DNA from: Parasponia andersonii | Lineage: Eukaryota > Streptophyta > Magnoliopsida > Rosales > Cannabaceae | Assembly: GCA_002914805.1 (NCBI GenBank) | Contig: JXTB01000232.1 | Coordinates: 312,150-376,149 of the forward strand | Direction of reading: 5' to 3' | DNA length: 64,000 nucleotides | Shown: one piece after another, positions 51,541-64,000 of the stretch | Layout: every line of letters starts with the position of its first letter | How positions within the stretch are numbered: position 1 is the first letter of the stretch | Notes under the pieces: model-generated | Databases searched by the model: none | The model's input: the letters and a program-made list of their open reading frames with translations, nothing else | What the model was told of the DNA's origin: nothing | Program-made: the position numbers and the translations under genes

Positions 51541-53532
51541 TAATTTAGACATTAATTTATGCTTTTAATTACTTCAATGATTATTAATTAAATTTATTCG
51601 ACTTATTTACGAACTAAAACTCGAAAAAAGAAAAAAAAAATTAGAAAATTTGGCATAGGCACAAAATGAATTTCAATTCCCTCCACACCTATTAAAAAAA
51701 TTTAAGCATTCGCTCTCACACTTTTTTTTTCCCTTTTGTGCTGCAAACACATTTTAACCATTTCATATCACTACTTCTTTTATGCTTCAAAAATCAAAGA
51801 ATTTGAATAGTCACACATATTTTAGAAGAAAACTTTTTAAAGCATAGAAAATCAAAATTGACTTGAATATCCCAAAAACATATTGTATTTATTGGTTTGA
51901 AGAATGGGGCTTTGTAGTTCTCCACTGGTTCATCGGGTTCAATAAGAATAAAAATTTTGCAAGTTTTAAGGTTCATCGTCATCATCACCAAATTTGATTT
52001 TCTTCATAGTTTTATTCTTCTAGTTTTATTTCATTATTCAATGAATTAACATGATTGATGGTATTCCTAAAAGCATGTCTCCTATTTTGCTTTTAATTTT
52101 AGGTTGTTTTGATTTTTAAAATTAATATTTTTCTCATTTTCTAATTCACACCTAAAGTGAAATATATACATACATGTGTAACTTTTTTTTTTAATTTCTA
52201 TAATCATAGGATTTAAATTAGGTATGAGTTTAAGAATATATTTTTTAAAATTTCTATAATCATAGGATTCAAATTAAATGTGAGTTTATGAATATTTTTA
52301 ATTTAGATTAGGGCCAATTTAGGAGTGGCAAAGACAAAAGAATTACGATAATTTCAAAAGAGGCAAAAAGAAAAAGTAAATTAAAATATTCAAAAATAAG
52401 TGTAGAAAAGTTAAAAAAAAAACAAAATTTTATTAAAATATTTAAAAGTAAGTACAGATTAGACAAGAAAAAAGCAAGCTTTTATTAAAATATTTAAAAA
52501 TAAGTACATTTAAAATTTTTATCTCAATTTGCTATCTAAATACCCCTCACTAATTATATCAATATCTGTTAGATTAACTTTATAGACGATCCAAAGACTA
52601 CAAATTCAATGAAGTACTTAGTGCCTCAAAATGAAATGAGACACTAAAGAAGTGCCCATTATTAAAATTTTTATTATTTCTTTGTACATTTTTAATATTC
52701 CAAAAATGCCTCTCCCGCCCTTTATTTTTTTGTACATTCATCCCTCTTATCTTTAAAATGGCTCCTCTTAATTAGCTGCACTGTTATCATTTGTTTTCTT
52801 TTCACTTTTTATATACATTTCACATTTTCTATCCAGCGAAAAGGAAAAAAGAAAACAATATGAAATTTTCTATTGATAAAGACATACATTTTTAAATAGT
52901 ATCCGAAAATTATTTATATGCATAGGATTAATTTGTTCTTTTATTAAATTATTATTTTGAATTGTAGCATATCTGATGATACCTGAGAATGAAAGAAGAT
53001 AGGAATTAACTCGTGTATCATATATATACAGAAGCAGGATGATAATTAGATTTGAATCTTTTCTATTCTTTTTGGTTTTTTGGTTCAACGAGATATTTTT
53101 CTAAACAAAAGAATACTACTTCTCTATTGTTAAATAATTTCTTTTCAGGACTTCAGTAATTTCATAAGTTTTTTTTTTTTTTCTCCTTTGAGTGTTGCTG
53201 GGTTCAATTTTTATTATAAATCCACAATGGGTAAATTTAATTATTAAATTTTCTTTTTTTGATAATTCTAATTATAAATAAATTTGTAATTAACATAAAA
53301 TTAAGATTGTGAATGCATAAAGACCAAATGATGATAGTTTAAGAATTTTCCCAAAAAAAAAAAGCAGTTTCTAATTGTTATTTGGCCGAATTAATAAAAG
53401 AACAAAAATAAGAAACAAAATCAAAATACCAAAACAAAATATAGAGTACAAGGAAAAGAAAAGAAACTAAAGCTACTTGGAAATTCATTTGACTCTTTAA
53501 GAAAAGAAAAGAAAGGGAAAAGAAAGCAACTG
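51541..53532. other. AT-rich intergenic DNA
   Basis: No gene seen. It includes a roughly 56-bp imperfect tandem pair (TTCTATAATCATAGGATT) at 52194-52296 and two to three similar TTATTAAAATATTTAAAA units at 52380-52505. Confidence 0.5.
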
Positions 53533-53747
53533 GATAACAGAATAAAAAGCCAAATAAGTCTAACCAGTACTCCTATTAAGTATAAACATAAGTTAAGACA
53601 GCTAAAATGTTTTGAAAAAAAAAAAAAAAAGAGGAAAAAAAATAATAAANGATAACAGAATAAAAAGCCAAATAAGTCTAACCAGTACTCCTATTAAGTA
53701 TAAACATAAGTTAAGACAGCTAAAATGTTTTGAAAAAAAAAAAAATA
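53533..53747 (+). repeat. Duplicated 95-bp block flanking a single N
   Basis: 53533 to about 53627 and 53651 to about 53745 (GATAACAGAATAAAAAGCC...) appear identical and flank an N at 53650. Same pattern as at 1286; probably an unmerged contig overlap beside a poly(A) tract. Confidence 0.8.
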
Positions 53748-54464
53748 AAAGAAGAAGAAATGTTCAAAGTTCATAAGAGAGGGAGAAAAAAACACACATC
53801 ATGATATGTGGAGAATATAAAATTTTGATTTCATGACAAAAGAACATCAAATAAAATATTTCAAAAGAATGCAAGACAATCGGATATAAAACACTTTATC
53901 TATCTCCACCAGTTTCATGTAAACTCATCTTTATTCAAGTTCTGAGGTTAGTTGTAATTTTTATGTTTAGTTTATTAGGATTGGATGGGTTTCTCTTTTA
54001 GAATGTGAAGGAAAAAGAACTACAAAATATGGAAGAAACTTTGAATGGGAGCTGTTAGAAAATTTGGGAAGAGAGCTAAAGATAGGGTGTCTTTCTTTTT
54101 TTTTTTTTTTTTTTAACCTCTTTAAATTTTCCTTTCAAGTCTTTTTTTTTTTTTTTTTATTAATAGGGTGTCTTTATACCAAGTAGGATATATGTATAAC
54201 CCTCTCCTTATTTATAAAATCCTCTCCACCGAAGGCAATCACAACTCAATGTTAAACGTGGAGTTTTACGTAAACTGAATAAAAAAAACGTTGAATTAAG
54301 GTCTATAATTAAAAGTCCAACACGTTATTCACGATATGTTCAATTTGACCCACTTTGTTTTAAAATAAGCCATGTATATATCCTTTTTTTAAAAAATAAA
54401 AAGTAAAAAACTACAAAGCTTCTTAAGTTAAACTTAATTCTCTTCAAAAATTGAAAAAAAAACT
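53748..54464. other. AT-rich intergenic DNA
   Basis: No gene or element recognised. Confidence 0.5.
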
Positions 54465-54895
54465 AAGGCTATGTTTGGTAAAGAGGAAAGTAAATGAGAG
54501 GGAAGGAAAAAATAGGAAGGAAAGCAAATATGTAAGATGCAAAAGAAAATATTTTTCCTTTATTATTGTTTGATATGTAGAAATGAAGAAAAACTAAATT
54601 ATTTTAAATGATTATTTTATTTTTAATATAATAATTTTTAAAATTAATACAAAATTAATTTAGAAATTTAAACTTATTCATTAACTTTCTCCTTTTTCTT
54701 TCTCTTTTCTCTTCAATTTAGAGAGGAAAGTTTTTGTGGGGCCTACTAACTAATTTTCTATCTCAGTTGTTCTCCATTTTTTCCTTTCCTCTTCTTTTTT
54801 GTTTCTACCGAACAACATATTTTTGCACTTTCTTTCCACTTTTCTCTCTCACCTTTTCTTTCTTCTCCCTTTTTCCTCCTATCAAACATAGCCTT
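54465..54895 (+). mobile_element. MITE with AAGGCTATGTTTGGTA ends
   Basis: 431 bp. The left end AAGGCTATGTTTGGTA and the right end TATCAAACATAGCCTT are inverted with 15 of 16 matching. The left arm is purine-rich (GAGAGGGAAGGAAAA) and the right arm pyrimidine-rich (CTTTTCTTTCTTCTCCC), allowing longer pairing. No coding capacity. TIRs with TGTTTGG are frequent in plant hAT and PIF-type MITEs. No clean target duplication was seen, so the superfamily is open. Confidence 0.75.
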
Positions 54896-54898
54896 AAT

Positions 54899-55379
54899 GG
54901 ACCGTTTGGTAAAAGGTAACCTAAGTTTTCAGATTAATGAGAATGCTAAAAATGATGATATGAATGTCTAATACTCAAAATAACTGTATTTAGTTGCACA
55001 CAACAATCTTGTTTATGATTTCTAGGATATTAGATAACTCTATTTGGTTGCGCATAAAAATGTGCTTAAATTAAACTTAAAAAATAATTATAAAATTAAA
55101 TTACTTATAAAATAATAAAATTTGTTACCATAAATTTATGATTTCTAGGATATTATGATTCTTGGGATGTTGTATTTTTTTTTGTTTCGTTTTTTAGGGT
55201 GAGTTTTAGATATATGATCATTTAAATTCCATATGTTTTGGTAACTTTAAGATAGACCTCACTTAAAAAGATTTGATTCCCGAGGTAATTACTTTACTGG
55301 GTAATAAAATGGTACCAAATATGAGAATACATTGAAATACTCATTCCCACCTAAAGGTTACCACATATCAAATAGTCCC
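54899..55379 (+). mobile_element. Second MITE, directly adjacent
   Basis: 481 bp. The left end GGACCGTTTGGTAAAAGGTAACCT pairs imperfectly with the right end AGGTTACCACATATCAAATAGTCCC. It begins 3 bases after the preceding MITE. A TTATGATTTCTAGGATATTA phrase occurs twice inside. Non-coding; superfamily not assigned. Confidence 0.6.
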
Positions 55380-56639
55380 TAAAGTCTTTTTTTTTTTTTT
55401 CGTGGGAGAAGAAAAAGATGCGGACTTGGACGAAAATGGTCACCTTTACTAAGGAAGAAAATTGATAGATTCCAAATTGTGTATTTAATGGTATTATGAT
55501 TGGTTCCCCGCTAAATCAATAGTATTAGTATATAAATAGAATACAAAAGTAGAATACACTTTTTTCATATTGTATTTTAGTAAATACACTCCTTTTAATA
55601 ATATTTTAGTATTGTTTTAAATACAAAAATGCTCATAACATTTCTTTTATTAAGGGTCCATATTTCAGCTAGACAAAAAAAGTTGAGTTGTTAGATACCT
55701 TGTATAGCATCTCTCGAGACTTATGTCTAGTGTTTATGACATTAGCTCATAACATTTAAACTAGAATCTAGATCTAGCTGAACAAGAGGGGTTGAGTTAC
55801 TAGACATTTTGCCTATCATATCTTGACACTCATGTCTAACGCTAAATATTCTAACTTTTTTTTTGTTAAGTTACTAAATATCTTTATTTAGCGCTCAACA
55901 TCATACTTAGCGCTTTCGACTTAGGGATATACAAATACTTTTGCACTTAAAAAAAATAGTATAATTACCTAAAAATTATTAAGAGATATGTAAAGTGTAA
56001 TTCACCCCATTTCCCAACTAGAATATATTTATTGAAACTTTTGGCGTTAAGCACCTATACATTGAAGATTATGAATAGAATACAAAATAATATATTCATT
56101 CCTACTTTTGATGCTAAGCATTCATATATAATCAAAGACGTGAATCTTACATGTGCATGTGCCTTAGGACATTATTCTTATGATTAAGTAAATTTTGATT
56201 GGTTAGTTCCTTCTTTTTCCAAGTCCTAATAATTATATTTGCAAACAGAATAAAAGTATGTACATATCAATTCCTTTCTTTTCTAATTCATCCTTAATTG
56301 AATTTAATTCCTATGGCTTATAATTACGGACTAATAAAAGACAATAGAGAAAATTTCCAATTTGAAACAAACAATAAAACCCACGTCAAAATTTCAGTGG
56401 GACCCAACAGACGATCATTAATTGGATAAGACTATTATTATGATATCCATATAATCCCCTCTTTTTTTTTTTTTTTTCTTTTTTGGATTGAATATCTGTA
56501 TAATCTATTGATTCTATTGACATCAAGGATTAGATTCTGAAACCTGTGGCATTCCCGGTTCACAAGGTCCCCACCATAGCACCAAAAACTCGAGCGCATC
56601 TGATTCCAAACCCAATAAACATTCGGCGCCCGCTTTTAG
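55380..56639. other. Intergenic DNA upstream of the OTU gene
   Basis: No gene seen. The last few hundred bases should include the OTU promoter. Confidence 0.45.
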
Positions 56640-57643
56640 CTGAGACATCAAAACACAGAGATGCTATAGCGATTAGCTAAAGGCAAAGCTTCAACCTCTC
56701 TCTCTTACAACTACCATATACCTTGTCGTGGAAAACTTTAGAAGGTAACAAGAGAAAGTGAGATTTCCCAGATTCTTTTGGTTTTTTTTTTTTGCTTGAA
56801 CTCATCATATGTTTATATAATGTTAATGGGTCTCTAACCTTTATTGATGTCTCCTCAAATTTTTAGCTTAAAAGCAATTCTGGGTAATGTTCATAGATCT
56901 AAAATCTTCATTCAATATATCTGTTCAATATTATTTTTGGTGAAAGAAAGGTTTTTTTCTTGTTCTTTTTGTAATTATAGCTTCTGGGTAGCATTTAATT
57001 TTAGCTTATGGTTTGTTTTTCATTCACTTTTCAGGTTGTATTTTCTGAATCTGGGTTGATCACTTGATTTATGTTGTTTGTCCTTTTTTGTAGTTAGTTG
57101 TATAAATTAGGTGAATTTGGTTATAGTTATATTACTGGTTGGATTGGTTAATCTGTATTTGTTATTCCTTTGTTTTTGATAAAAATAAAAATTGTCAAGT
57201 CTTATACTTGTAGTTAGAATGTGATAAGTCGTGTTCTCATCTTGTATAAAGATTGATCATATATTTGTGATCATATATTTGTGCACTTATATTGTTAGGA
57301 TCCTTAGTCTTAAAATTCTAGATTAATATATCTTTATCCACTATATAACTTTAGTTGTACATGAGCTTGTCTCATTCTAGATTGCTCCTTAAATAATATT
57401 CCTGTTTGTTCTTTCGAATATTTACCGTACTGTTCAACAACTTGTTTGAATTGTTATTTAATGCGTTTTGTATTTCTAATTTGTCTTTTAATATTCAGTT
57501 ATTGAGTTTGTTTCTGAGGCTTGCGCCTTTCACTCTCTAATTAAATATTCATGTAGATGGAAGAGGAACTTTTTTAGTTTGATGAATGTATATATGATCC
57601 CATATGACTGTTGAGTTGTGACCTTTTCAGGTGCTTATACAAC
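56640..57643 (+). other. Probable 5' UTR of the OTU gene with an 886-bp intron
   Basis: TTTAGAAG|GTAACA at 56744/56745 is a plausible donor, and CCTTTTCAG at 57630 is a plausible acceptor 13 bases before the OTU start codon. The intervening sequence is T-rich, as in plant introns. The transcription start is not fixed; pyrimidine-rich CTCTCTCTCTT at 56693-56704 may be near it. Confidence 0.55.
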
Positions 57644-59982
57644 ATGGAAGGTATTGTTGTTAGAAGGGTCATTCCCTCGGACAATAGTTGTCTTTTCAAT
57701 GCAGTTGGGTATGCTTCAGAATGCCTTCTAATCTATCGACTAATTCTTGTTGTGAATGTCAAAAAACACAAAATAATTATTCTGGTGAAACAAGTTTGTG
57801 GTTATCCAGGCCTACCTTTAATATTAATGCATCATCATTTTGCAGGTATGTTATGGACCACGACAAAGAAAAAGCTCCAGAGTTGAGACAAGTTATTGGC
57901 TATGCTCACAAATATGCATCCACTTCCATATCAAGCATGTTTTGACTTATATTGCCATTTAGATTTCTTATGTTTATCGTTTCATTCATTTGTTTAAGGT
58001 TATAGCCGCAACTATGGCAAGTGATCCAACAAAATATTCAGAAGCATTTCTTGGCAAGCCAAACGAAGAGTATTGTGCTTGGATTCTCAACTCAGAGAAG
58101 TGGGGAGGTCTGTTGAATTTTCATTCTCTATGTTTGAATTGGAATTATATTGGTCGAAAAAATAACTAAAACATTAAGAAGCACCTTGTGATTGGTCCTC
58201 CTTGTCCTCATAGTTCTAAGTTTTAAGTTATAAGCTGCTACACGTTAGTGAACAATCCATCTTTACAACATTGAAAGACATGTCTATAAATTTTTAGCTG
58301 TGAAAAATGAGGTGAACTCTTGCCGTTGAATGAGTAGCCAAGTACTTTGAAGTGGCTTCGATTGTATTCTAGTCGCAAACTTAAGTATCTCTAGAATATT
58401 GAATGTTATTAAATTTGTGAATGTTTTGTCGAAGCATTTTTTTTACCCGTGAAGAGGAGAGTGTGTGGCAAAAAAGAAAATTAGCTTGAAATTCTTATTG
58501 CCTTTATGGTGTTATGTGCACATTTAAGCACTAGGATGTTCTTATATGACTATCTGGCTCTTTCACTGATGTTATTTTGTATTCTACTATCAAGGTGCCA
58601 TTGAGCTCACAATATTAGCTGAATATTATGGACGTGAGATCGCAACATATGATATCCAAACAACGCGATGTGATTTGTATGGACAGGTTAGCATTGAGAA
58701 TGAGTTCTCCGTATATCTAAATTTTGTCAACTTGCCATTACTCCAAGATTTCTACTCATCTCATTTAGATACTACTTGACAGGAAATGAAGTATTCTGAA
58801 CGGGTCATGTTGATATATGATGGGCTTCACTATGATGCTTTAGCTGTATGTTATCCAGAGAATTCAATTTTATTTTTCTGTTGTCATTTTCTGTGGGATT
58901 ATGCAGAAGATTTTTCTGCAATTCATAAATAGGAACCTCTACATTTTTTTGTTCATCTGCTAGGGCTACAGATTGCTCTCCGCTGCCCAGTTTTTCATAC
59001 TAGCTCGTATGGGTTTTGGGACATGTAGGAAAGAAAGGGAGGGAATTGATGTAGACTAAGGAAACTCCTAAAGCTAAGTTGACTTAACAGTTGTGTTGAA
59101 TAAGTTTCTTCAGTTGCTGTTGTGAAATTTTCAGAATACCTAGTGGCAGTTCAAGCAGTGTAAATTTGGATGTTCGTAGTTTTAGTATTTTGTTCACCTT
59201 GCATGCTACTAGTATAAATTCATTCTTTTTTCCGTCATTTGTGGCTCTGGTTTATACTTCAGCTAACTCTTCAAAGGGGCACTTGGTTCTAATTTTCTAT
59301 ATCTTGATTTATCAGATGTCTCCCTTTGAGGGAGCACCAGAGGAGTTCGATCAGACTATTTTTGCTGTACGAACGGACAGAACTGTTGGACCAGTTGAAG
59401 GGATTGCTCTTAATTTTGTGAAGGATCAACAAAGGTAGAGTACTTTTATGAATACAAGTCTCTTAACAGTGAACTGGCCAGTAAACTATAAGTTTAGTCT
59501 TTAATCTAGATGTATATACAACACTTAACTACTTTCATATCCGGGAAACACATGGTATAAAAAAACATTTCCATCTTGTTTTTAACTATTTTGTTGAATT
59601 TTACTCAATCTTTCTATATGTTTTAACCTTGGGTTATAGTTTTGACTGAATACTGGAATCCTTGCACAATCCATTGTTCAGATAAGCATGTAGATAGATT
59701 ATACATCGTGATTCATTATGGTACCTCAATTTTACTCCTACTTCTCAGGAAAAGGAGTTACACGGACACCTCGAACTTCACTTTGCGTTGTGGGGTATGC
59801 CAAATTGGAGTAAAAGGCCAAAAGGTCATTCCTGATGCGTCAAACGTGGTTATCTATTTTTTCCATGTTTCTCACTGGCTTGTGATTTCACTGATTTCTT
59901 GATATTCTTTTTATGTGAATTTTAGGAAGCTGTTGAGCATGCACAGGCCACAGGCCATATCAACTTCCAAGAATACAGATGA
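57644..59982 (+). CDS. OTU2: OTU-domain deubiquitinase, OTU2 type
   Basis: Cysteine protease that removes ubiquitin. Coding exons: 57644-57708, 57846-57891, 57999-58107, 58595-58686, 58783-58845, 59316-59434, 59749-59824, 59926-59982; 627 nt, 208 aa, the length recalled for Arabidopsis OTU2 (At1g50670). Catalytic pieces: Asp13 and Cys16 in SDNSCLFNAVGY, His120 in YDGLHYDAL. The linker KDQQRKRSYTDTSNFTLR leads into a C-terminal C2H2 zinc finger (Cys179, Cys182, His195, His201), the layout of the yeast Otu1/human YOD1 group that works with Cdc48/p97. The N-terminal UBX-like domain of YOD1 is absent, as expected for the plant form. The exon 3/4 junction can be drawn as GT-AG (after 57891) or GC-AG (after 57898) with the same protein. 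It converges with the coiled-coil gene. Confidence 0.95.
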
Positions 59983-61083
59983 CAGAAACTTTGGGAGAAG
60001 AAAGAACTAGAAATCAAGAGTGTAGAATAATGGCACTGCAGCGAGCTTGATTCTACTGGGATTGTTGAATTGTTGAATGAAACGCTCAAAAATAAAAAAA
60101 TTTAATTTTTATATTGAATTATTTAAAAACCAATTGTTTGGTTATATTTTAACCAGGGAAAAAGAAAGTTGAGAGAGAATATGATCAATGTTGTATTTGG
60201 TACTTATATATCGAAACCAATCATTTTCATGCTTCTACCACTTGATCAGTTGATTGTATTGAAACCTCAGCAGTGTCCCAGAGCACAATATTGGGCTAGA
60301 CTTTTTTTCATTGACGAACGGAAAAAGGATTATAGATTATTAGCATGCGTACCATGGTACTTTGGAACTAATTTCTTGTCTTTCGGAAAGTAATTAAAGC
60401 CATAATCTCTTTTAAAAGTTTCAATAAGATGGGTTGTCATGTTCCCTTGTTTCATAGCCAAAACCTGCTTGGGATCCCTCGTACAATATTGGGACTATGA
60501 GGGAATGCATGAAAGTTTTGCATGGACCAGGAAACAACGTAAATGCTAAGGCTTTTGCTTGGAACACTATGCTAAAGAATTATGGTAGACCAGCATTGAA
60601 TTTTCATCTTCCACTTTTCTATAAAAAGACCCAAGAATCCCTCGTACCAATAAGATAAATTACAGATAAGAGAATGCAATCATTTTAGTCTCTATCATGA
60701 ATTTGCTTTCCTCAGTTGTGTCCTGAAGACTTGGCAAATAAATGATACAATACAAATAATGACTTGCTTTTCCGAGAAAATAATGAACTTCCTTGCTGAT
60801 GGAAGAAGACAACTTGCTCATGTCTGAATAGCACTATACTCCAGCTATTGAGGTCTTCTTGGCAGAAGGAAATAGAATGTCGGCACAGCACAATGAGTTG
60901 CAGGAAAGCTGGAGAAATAGAGAGAAGCAAGTCTAGGAGGTCAATTGTACGTGTTTTATTGCAAGGCTCCTGAACCAGATGAACACCTTTTAGTTTCATT
61001 TAGAAGAAACATCCCGCAGCCATAAATGAAACTACTTATTTTCATCTGCCTTGTTAGTCATTTTGATCTCTGCCCGACCAGTA
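59983..61083. other. Intergenic DNA between convergent genes
   Basis: Holds the 3' UTRs of the OTU gene (left) and the coiled-coil gene (right). No further gene supported. Confidence 0.5.
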
Positions 61084-63993
61084 CTAGATCTTTTGTTTGA
61101 GCACGTGACGTAATTGTACCTTTTGACTTTCCATCCTTGCCTCTAAAAGCTTTGACTTCAAACTGTTCTTCTGTCCACTGCGAGGGATGCATCCTTTCAT
61201 TCCTCGAATGTGAGAATTCCCTGAGTCGGGAGAACTCCATCGCCCTGGCAAATCCGAAGGGCTAAACCCACCTTTACTCGAAGCTCTATCTGGAGACATG
61301 GTACCTGTATTAGAAAGCCTTCCATTTGAAAGTCGGCCATTTATTCCCTCTTCTGATATTATCTTGTAGTTTTCTCCATTGTTTGAGCAGGATCTCCAAA
61401 GCCTTGTTATTGATGATCCCTTCTTAAACTGCTTTGCTGGTTCTAAACAAACCTCACTGATCTCAGTAATTGGTGTTTCCTCACCGACATTGTCTTCCCA
61501 TTCTGTTCCACTGCCAGAGACGTTACTATCTCTGTGATTCTTGTTGACAGATGGGGCACTTCCCTCTGGTGAATAGCTTGAGCCCTGATCCTCAACATGA
61601 CTTGCAGTTTCCCACCCACTCTCTTCTTCTTCTATGTCACCATTATGATCAGCAAACACAGTAATATGTCCTTTAATACAGGTCCTACTAACCCCATTAA
61701 CTTCAGGACTGACAGTATGAATTCTAGAGGCATGGCTGACAGGACTGTAAGCAACACATGGTTCAATCCCCCTCTCATTTGATTCCCCAAAATTTACTTC
61801 TTCAAAAACAGAGAAGATATCATCAGGGTTGGGGTGCTCGTATGAAAAATCCTTGATTTCTTGAATATTTACAGAAGTAGCAGCCTGTCGAAGCAACTCT
61901 GCTTCTCTCATCTCCTTCACATCTGGCGTTGTACTTCTTGATATTAGAAATTTCTCCAGATCTGATACAAGTTTGTTCATATGAGAATACTTCTCTTCAA
62001 CTGCCACCTTTGCATCAACAAGCTTCATTTGAACACGTTCTTCACGCCAGACCTCAGCCATCTGCAGCATCTTCCTTTCTTCATCAACTTCCTCTCTGAG
62101 TTTCATGGATTCTCTTTTTAACGTTTCGACTTCGACTTTGTCTTCTTCAATTTCCTTGGCGAGCTCATCACATACTTCCTCAATTAATTCTCTGGCCTTT
62201 CTTTCTTTTTCATAATCCTGTAGAAAACGCTTTGCCGATAACTTGGCATCAGCAAGCTCATTAACCAATTTGGAGTTTAGTATTTCAATTCTTTGCCGAT
62301 TCTTCCTTTCTCGATTTAACTCTGCTTTCAAGTCATCAATAAATGCACGAATTTTCTCATGCTCTCTGCTCCGCCAAGAGGCCTTTTCCTCACTGACTTT
62401 CCTCAAGAAGTGATCAAATTTCTTTTTCAAGGACCGTCGTTCAGTCTCAAGATCCTGAATGCAAGCATGAGCCTGCTCTAATTCAGTCTCAAGTGCAGAC
62501 ACTACGGATACAGCACTAACTTGTTGATCAAGCAGCTTCATTTGACGGTAAATCTGGAGTGCCTCATCTGATGTTTTTAAGCACACAGGATCCCACTTTG
62601 TTATCCCTTCCATGGCAGAGTTGGAAAACTGAAATGAAGGTTGAAGCTAAAAAACAAAAAAAGAAAAAAAAAAAAGAAAGGGAGATAGGGGAGGGGAAAA
62701 GATCTGATATTAGAAGCTATGATAGGAAAGAAATTGGCCTGTTTCTTCCTAATCAATCATATTTACATAAAGGAAATAATGGCACTTGCTATGTCTAGCA
62801 TGTATATCAATGCAACAATGTATAATGTGCATTTATAATATTATACATGTGTGTGAGTGAGAATCGGGTTTTCAACTTTCTAATCCATTCAGCATGATCC
62901 AGATCCAATATATCATCGTGAGTGCAAGCTTCAATTAATTAATAAACTAGAAATGTACCTTGCAAAACATTCCATTCCTTGAGGAGGAACTAGGGCTTTG
63001 TAGATAATCCTTTGCTTCAGAAACATATGCCTTGCTACTACGAGGGTGGACAAAAGGTAACCCAACATGACCAACCCCAGGCGGCTGTAGGGAAGAACTC
63101 AATGATCAATTCAAAATCTCCATAAATACAGCAGGAGAAGTTATAATAAATGTATAGCCTATTAATTTGTATTGCTTGTATTGATTTATGTAATAGTAGA
63201 CCGGAATTTCTGGCTTAGTTTGATTGGTTACATTTCCACGGATGCAGATTCACTGCCAGAACTTTCTAATCTTATAAAGGTAAGCTTGGTACAAATTTCT
63301 CAAACATCAGTAAAGAAGGTGATCAAAACTTTTTTGTCATACATCTGTTAAGAAAATGATTACAGAATTTGCATCAAAAATTTGATTGAAATACACATTT
63401 ACAGGGAGACAGAGAGAAAATGTACGCATTACATGATATACACATCTAATGATAAGATTTCAAGAATCCTAACACATATTTTTCCTTCAGGAAAGAACAA
63501 ATTGTTTCTTTGGTAAAAATCAACACCATAAGAGCCCTTTCAAGTAACTTTCGATTTCTATGGGACCATCAAAGTACATTCTATAAAAAACTTGATCTAC
63601 AATGCTGATTTCTAAAAGCCAAAAAGGGTATTCAAAAGAAAAGAAGGAAAATCACCACAATAAACAAAAATGAAGCTTAAAGATCACTCACAAGTCACAA
63701 CCTTTCTTACAAAAACCCACCTCAGATAACAAAACTATATGCTAAAAAATATATATAGCAGATGCATAAGAACACAAAAAAGTCTAACTTTAATCATTCC
63801 ATATTGACCAAAATGCTTCAAGATCACACATTTAGTCAAAGCTTCAAACTAAAGATACCCAAAAATTTCAGATCTTTGAGAACCCCAAAAAGCCATAAAT
63901 CATTAATTTACAAACTTCCCAACAATGATTTACAGTTCAAAAACTTACCTGAAACCCTAGCTGAGCACTCCTTTTGCCACCGGAGGAAACCAT
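61084..63993 (-). CDS. Coiled-coil protein, At1g50660/At3g20350 family
   Basis: Exons on the minus strand: 63993-63949 (or starting beyond the window), 63084-62959, 62628-61084, with GT-AG introns; 571 aa if the ATG at 63993 is the start. The frame is open upstream of that ATG to the window edge, so the N-terminus may be longer. Residues of the large exon from SVVSALETELEQAHACIQDL to about MNKLVSDLEKFL form one long coiled coil (heptads rich in Leu, Glu, Lys, Arg), including RKARELIEEVCDELAKEIEE, the best conserved block. The C-terminal half is Ser/Glu-rich and likely disordered (YSPVSHASRIHTVSPEVN, SGWETASH, SSYSPEGS), ending LKSKLLEARMESQKVQLRHV and then LKQKI. Arabidopsis relatives are annotated only as USO1-like or pan-like coiled-coil proteins and are related to BRANCHLESS TRICHOME, so the biochemical role is unknown. 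Confidence 0.9.
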
Positions 63994-64000
63994 CTCCGGC

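Overview
This is nuclear DNA from a flowering plant, most likely a eudicot. It is AT-rich. Its genes have short exons separated by GT-AG introns, and most of the remaining sequence is retrotransposons, MITEs, (TA)n microsatellites and decayed tandem repeats. No prokaryotic, organellar or CRISPR-like sequence is visible. The species cannot be named from the sequence alone.

Five protein-coding genes look intact or nearly so: a CPK9/CPK33-type calcium-dependent protein kinase (minus strand, 4093-7687, 8 exons, 544 aa); a small glycine-rich RING-H2 E3 ligase of the NEP1-interacting-protein type (plus, 38637-40597, 5 exons, 221 aa); plastid RidA (plus, 43495-45245, 6 exons, 189 aa); an OTU deubiquitinase of the OTU2 type (plus, 57644-59982, 8 coding exons after a 5' UTR intron, 208 aa); and a long coiled-coil protein of the At1g50660/At3g20350 family (minus, 61084-63993, 5' end possibly outside the window). 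From memory of Arabidopsis locus numbers, all five have counterparts in the duplicated segments At3g20350-At3g20410 and At1g50660-At1g50700. The window therefore appears to be one conserved gene block, expanded by repeats.

Layout: 1-2262, 5' end of a degenerate gypsy element on the minus strand, containing a 756-bp duplication around a single N (probably an assembly join). 2591-2855, a MITE beside a duplicated CPK exon (2871-3126). 4093-7687, the CPK gene. 7688-14080, long AT-rich intergenic DNA. 14080-18850, a decayed Mutator-like element with a Ulp1-like protease gene (plus) converging on a MULE transposase (minus). 18000-20000, several tandem repeats. 20619-21590, inverted/direct repeat cluster. 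21732-22551, three MITEs back to back in (TA)n. 23642-24229, solo LTR of the same family as the 1.5-kb gypsy LTR. 25878-31261, complete but heavily mutated Copia element with both LTRs. 31360-37412, nested insertions, a 74-bp minisatellite and a 158-nt gap. 38637-45245, RING and RidA genes. 46730-51540, an old diverged tandem array split by a 2.57-kb solo LTR with a perfect 5-bp target duplication. 53533-55379, a second N-flanked duplication and two adjacent MITEs. 56640-64000, the OTU and coiled-coil genes, tail to tail.

The genes act in unrelated processes (Ca2+ signalling, ubiquitin ligation, imine detoxification in plastids, deubiquitination, cytoskeleton/trafficking-type coiled coil) and form no operon or pathway. 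No new multi-gene system is evident. The most informative signals are repeat biology: a (TA)n-targeting MITE family with at least five copies, a MITE-adjacent exon duplication, and an interrupted repeat with its uninterrupted relative about 5 kb away.
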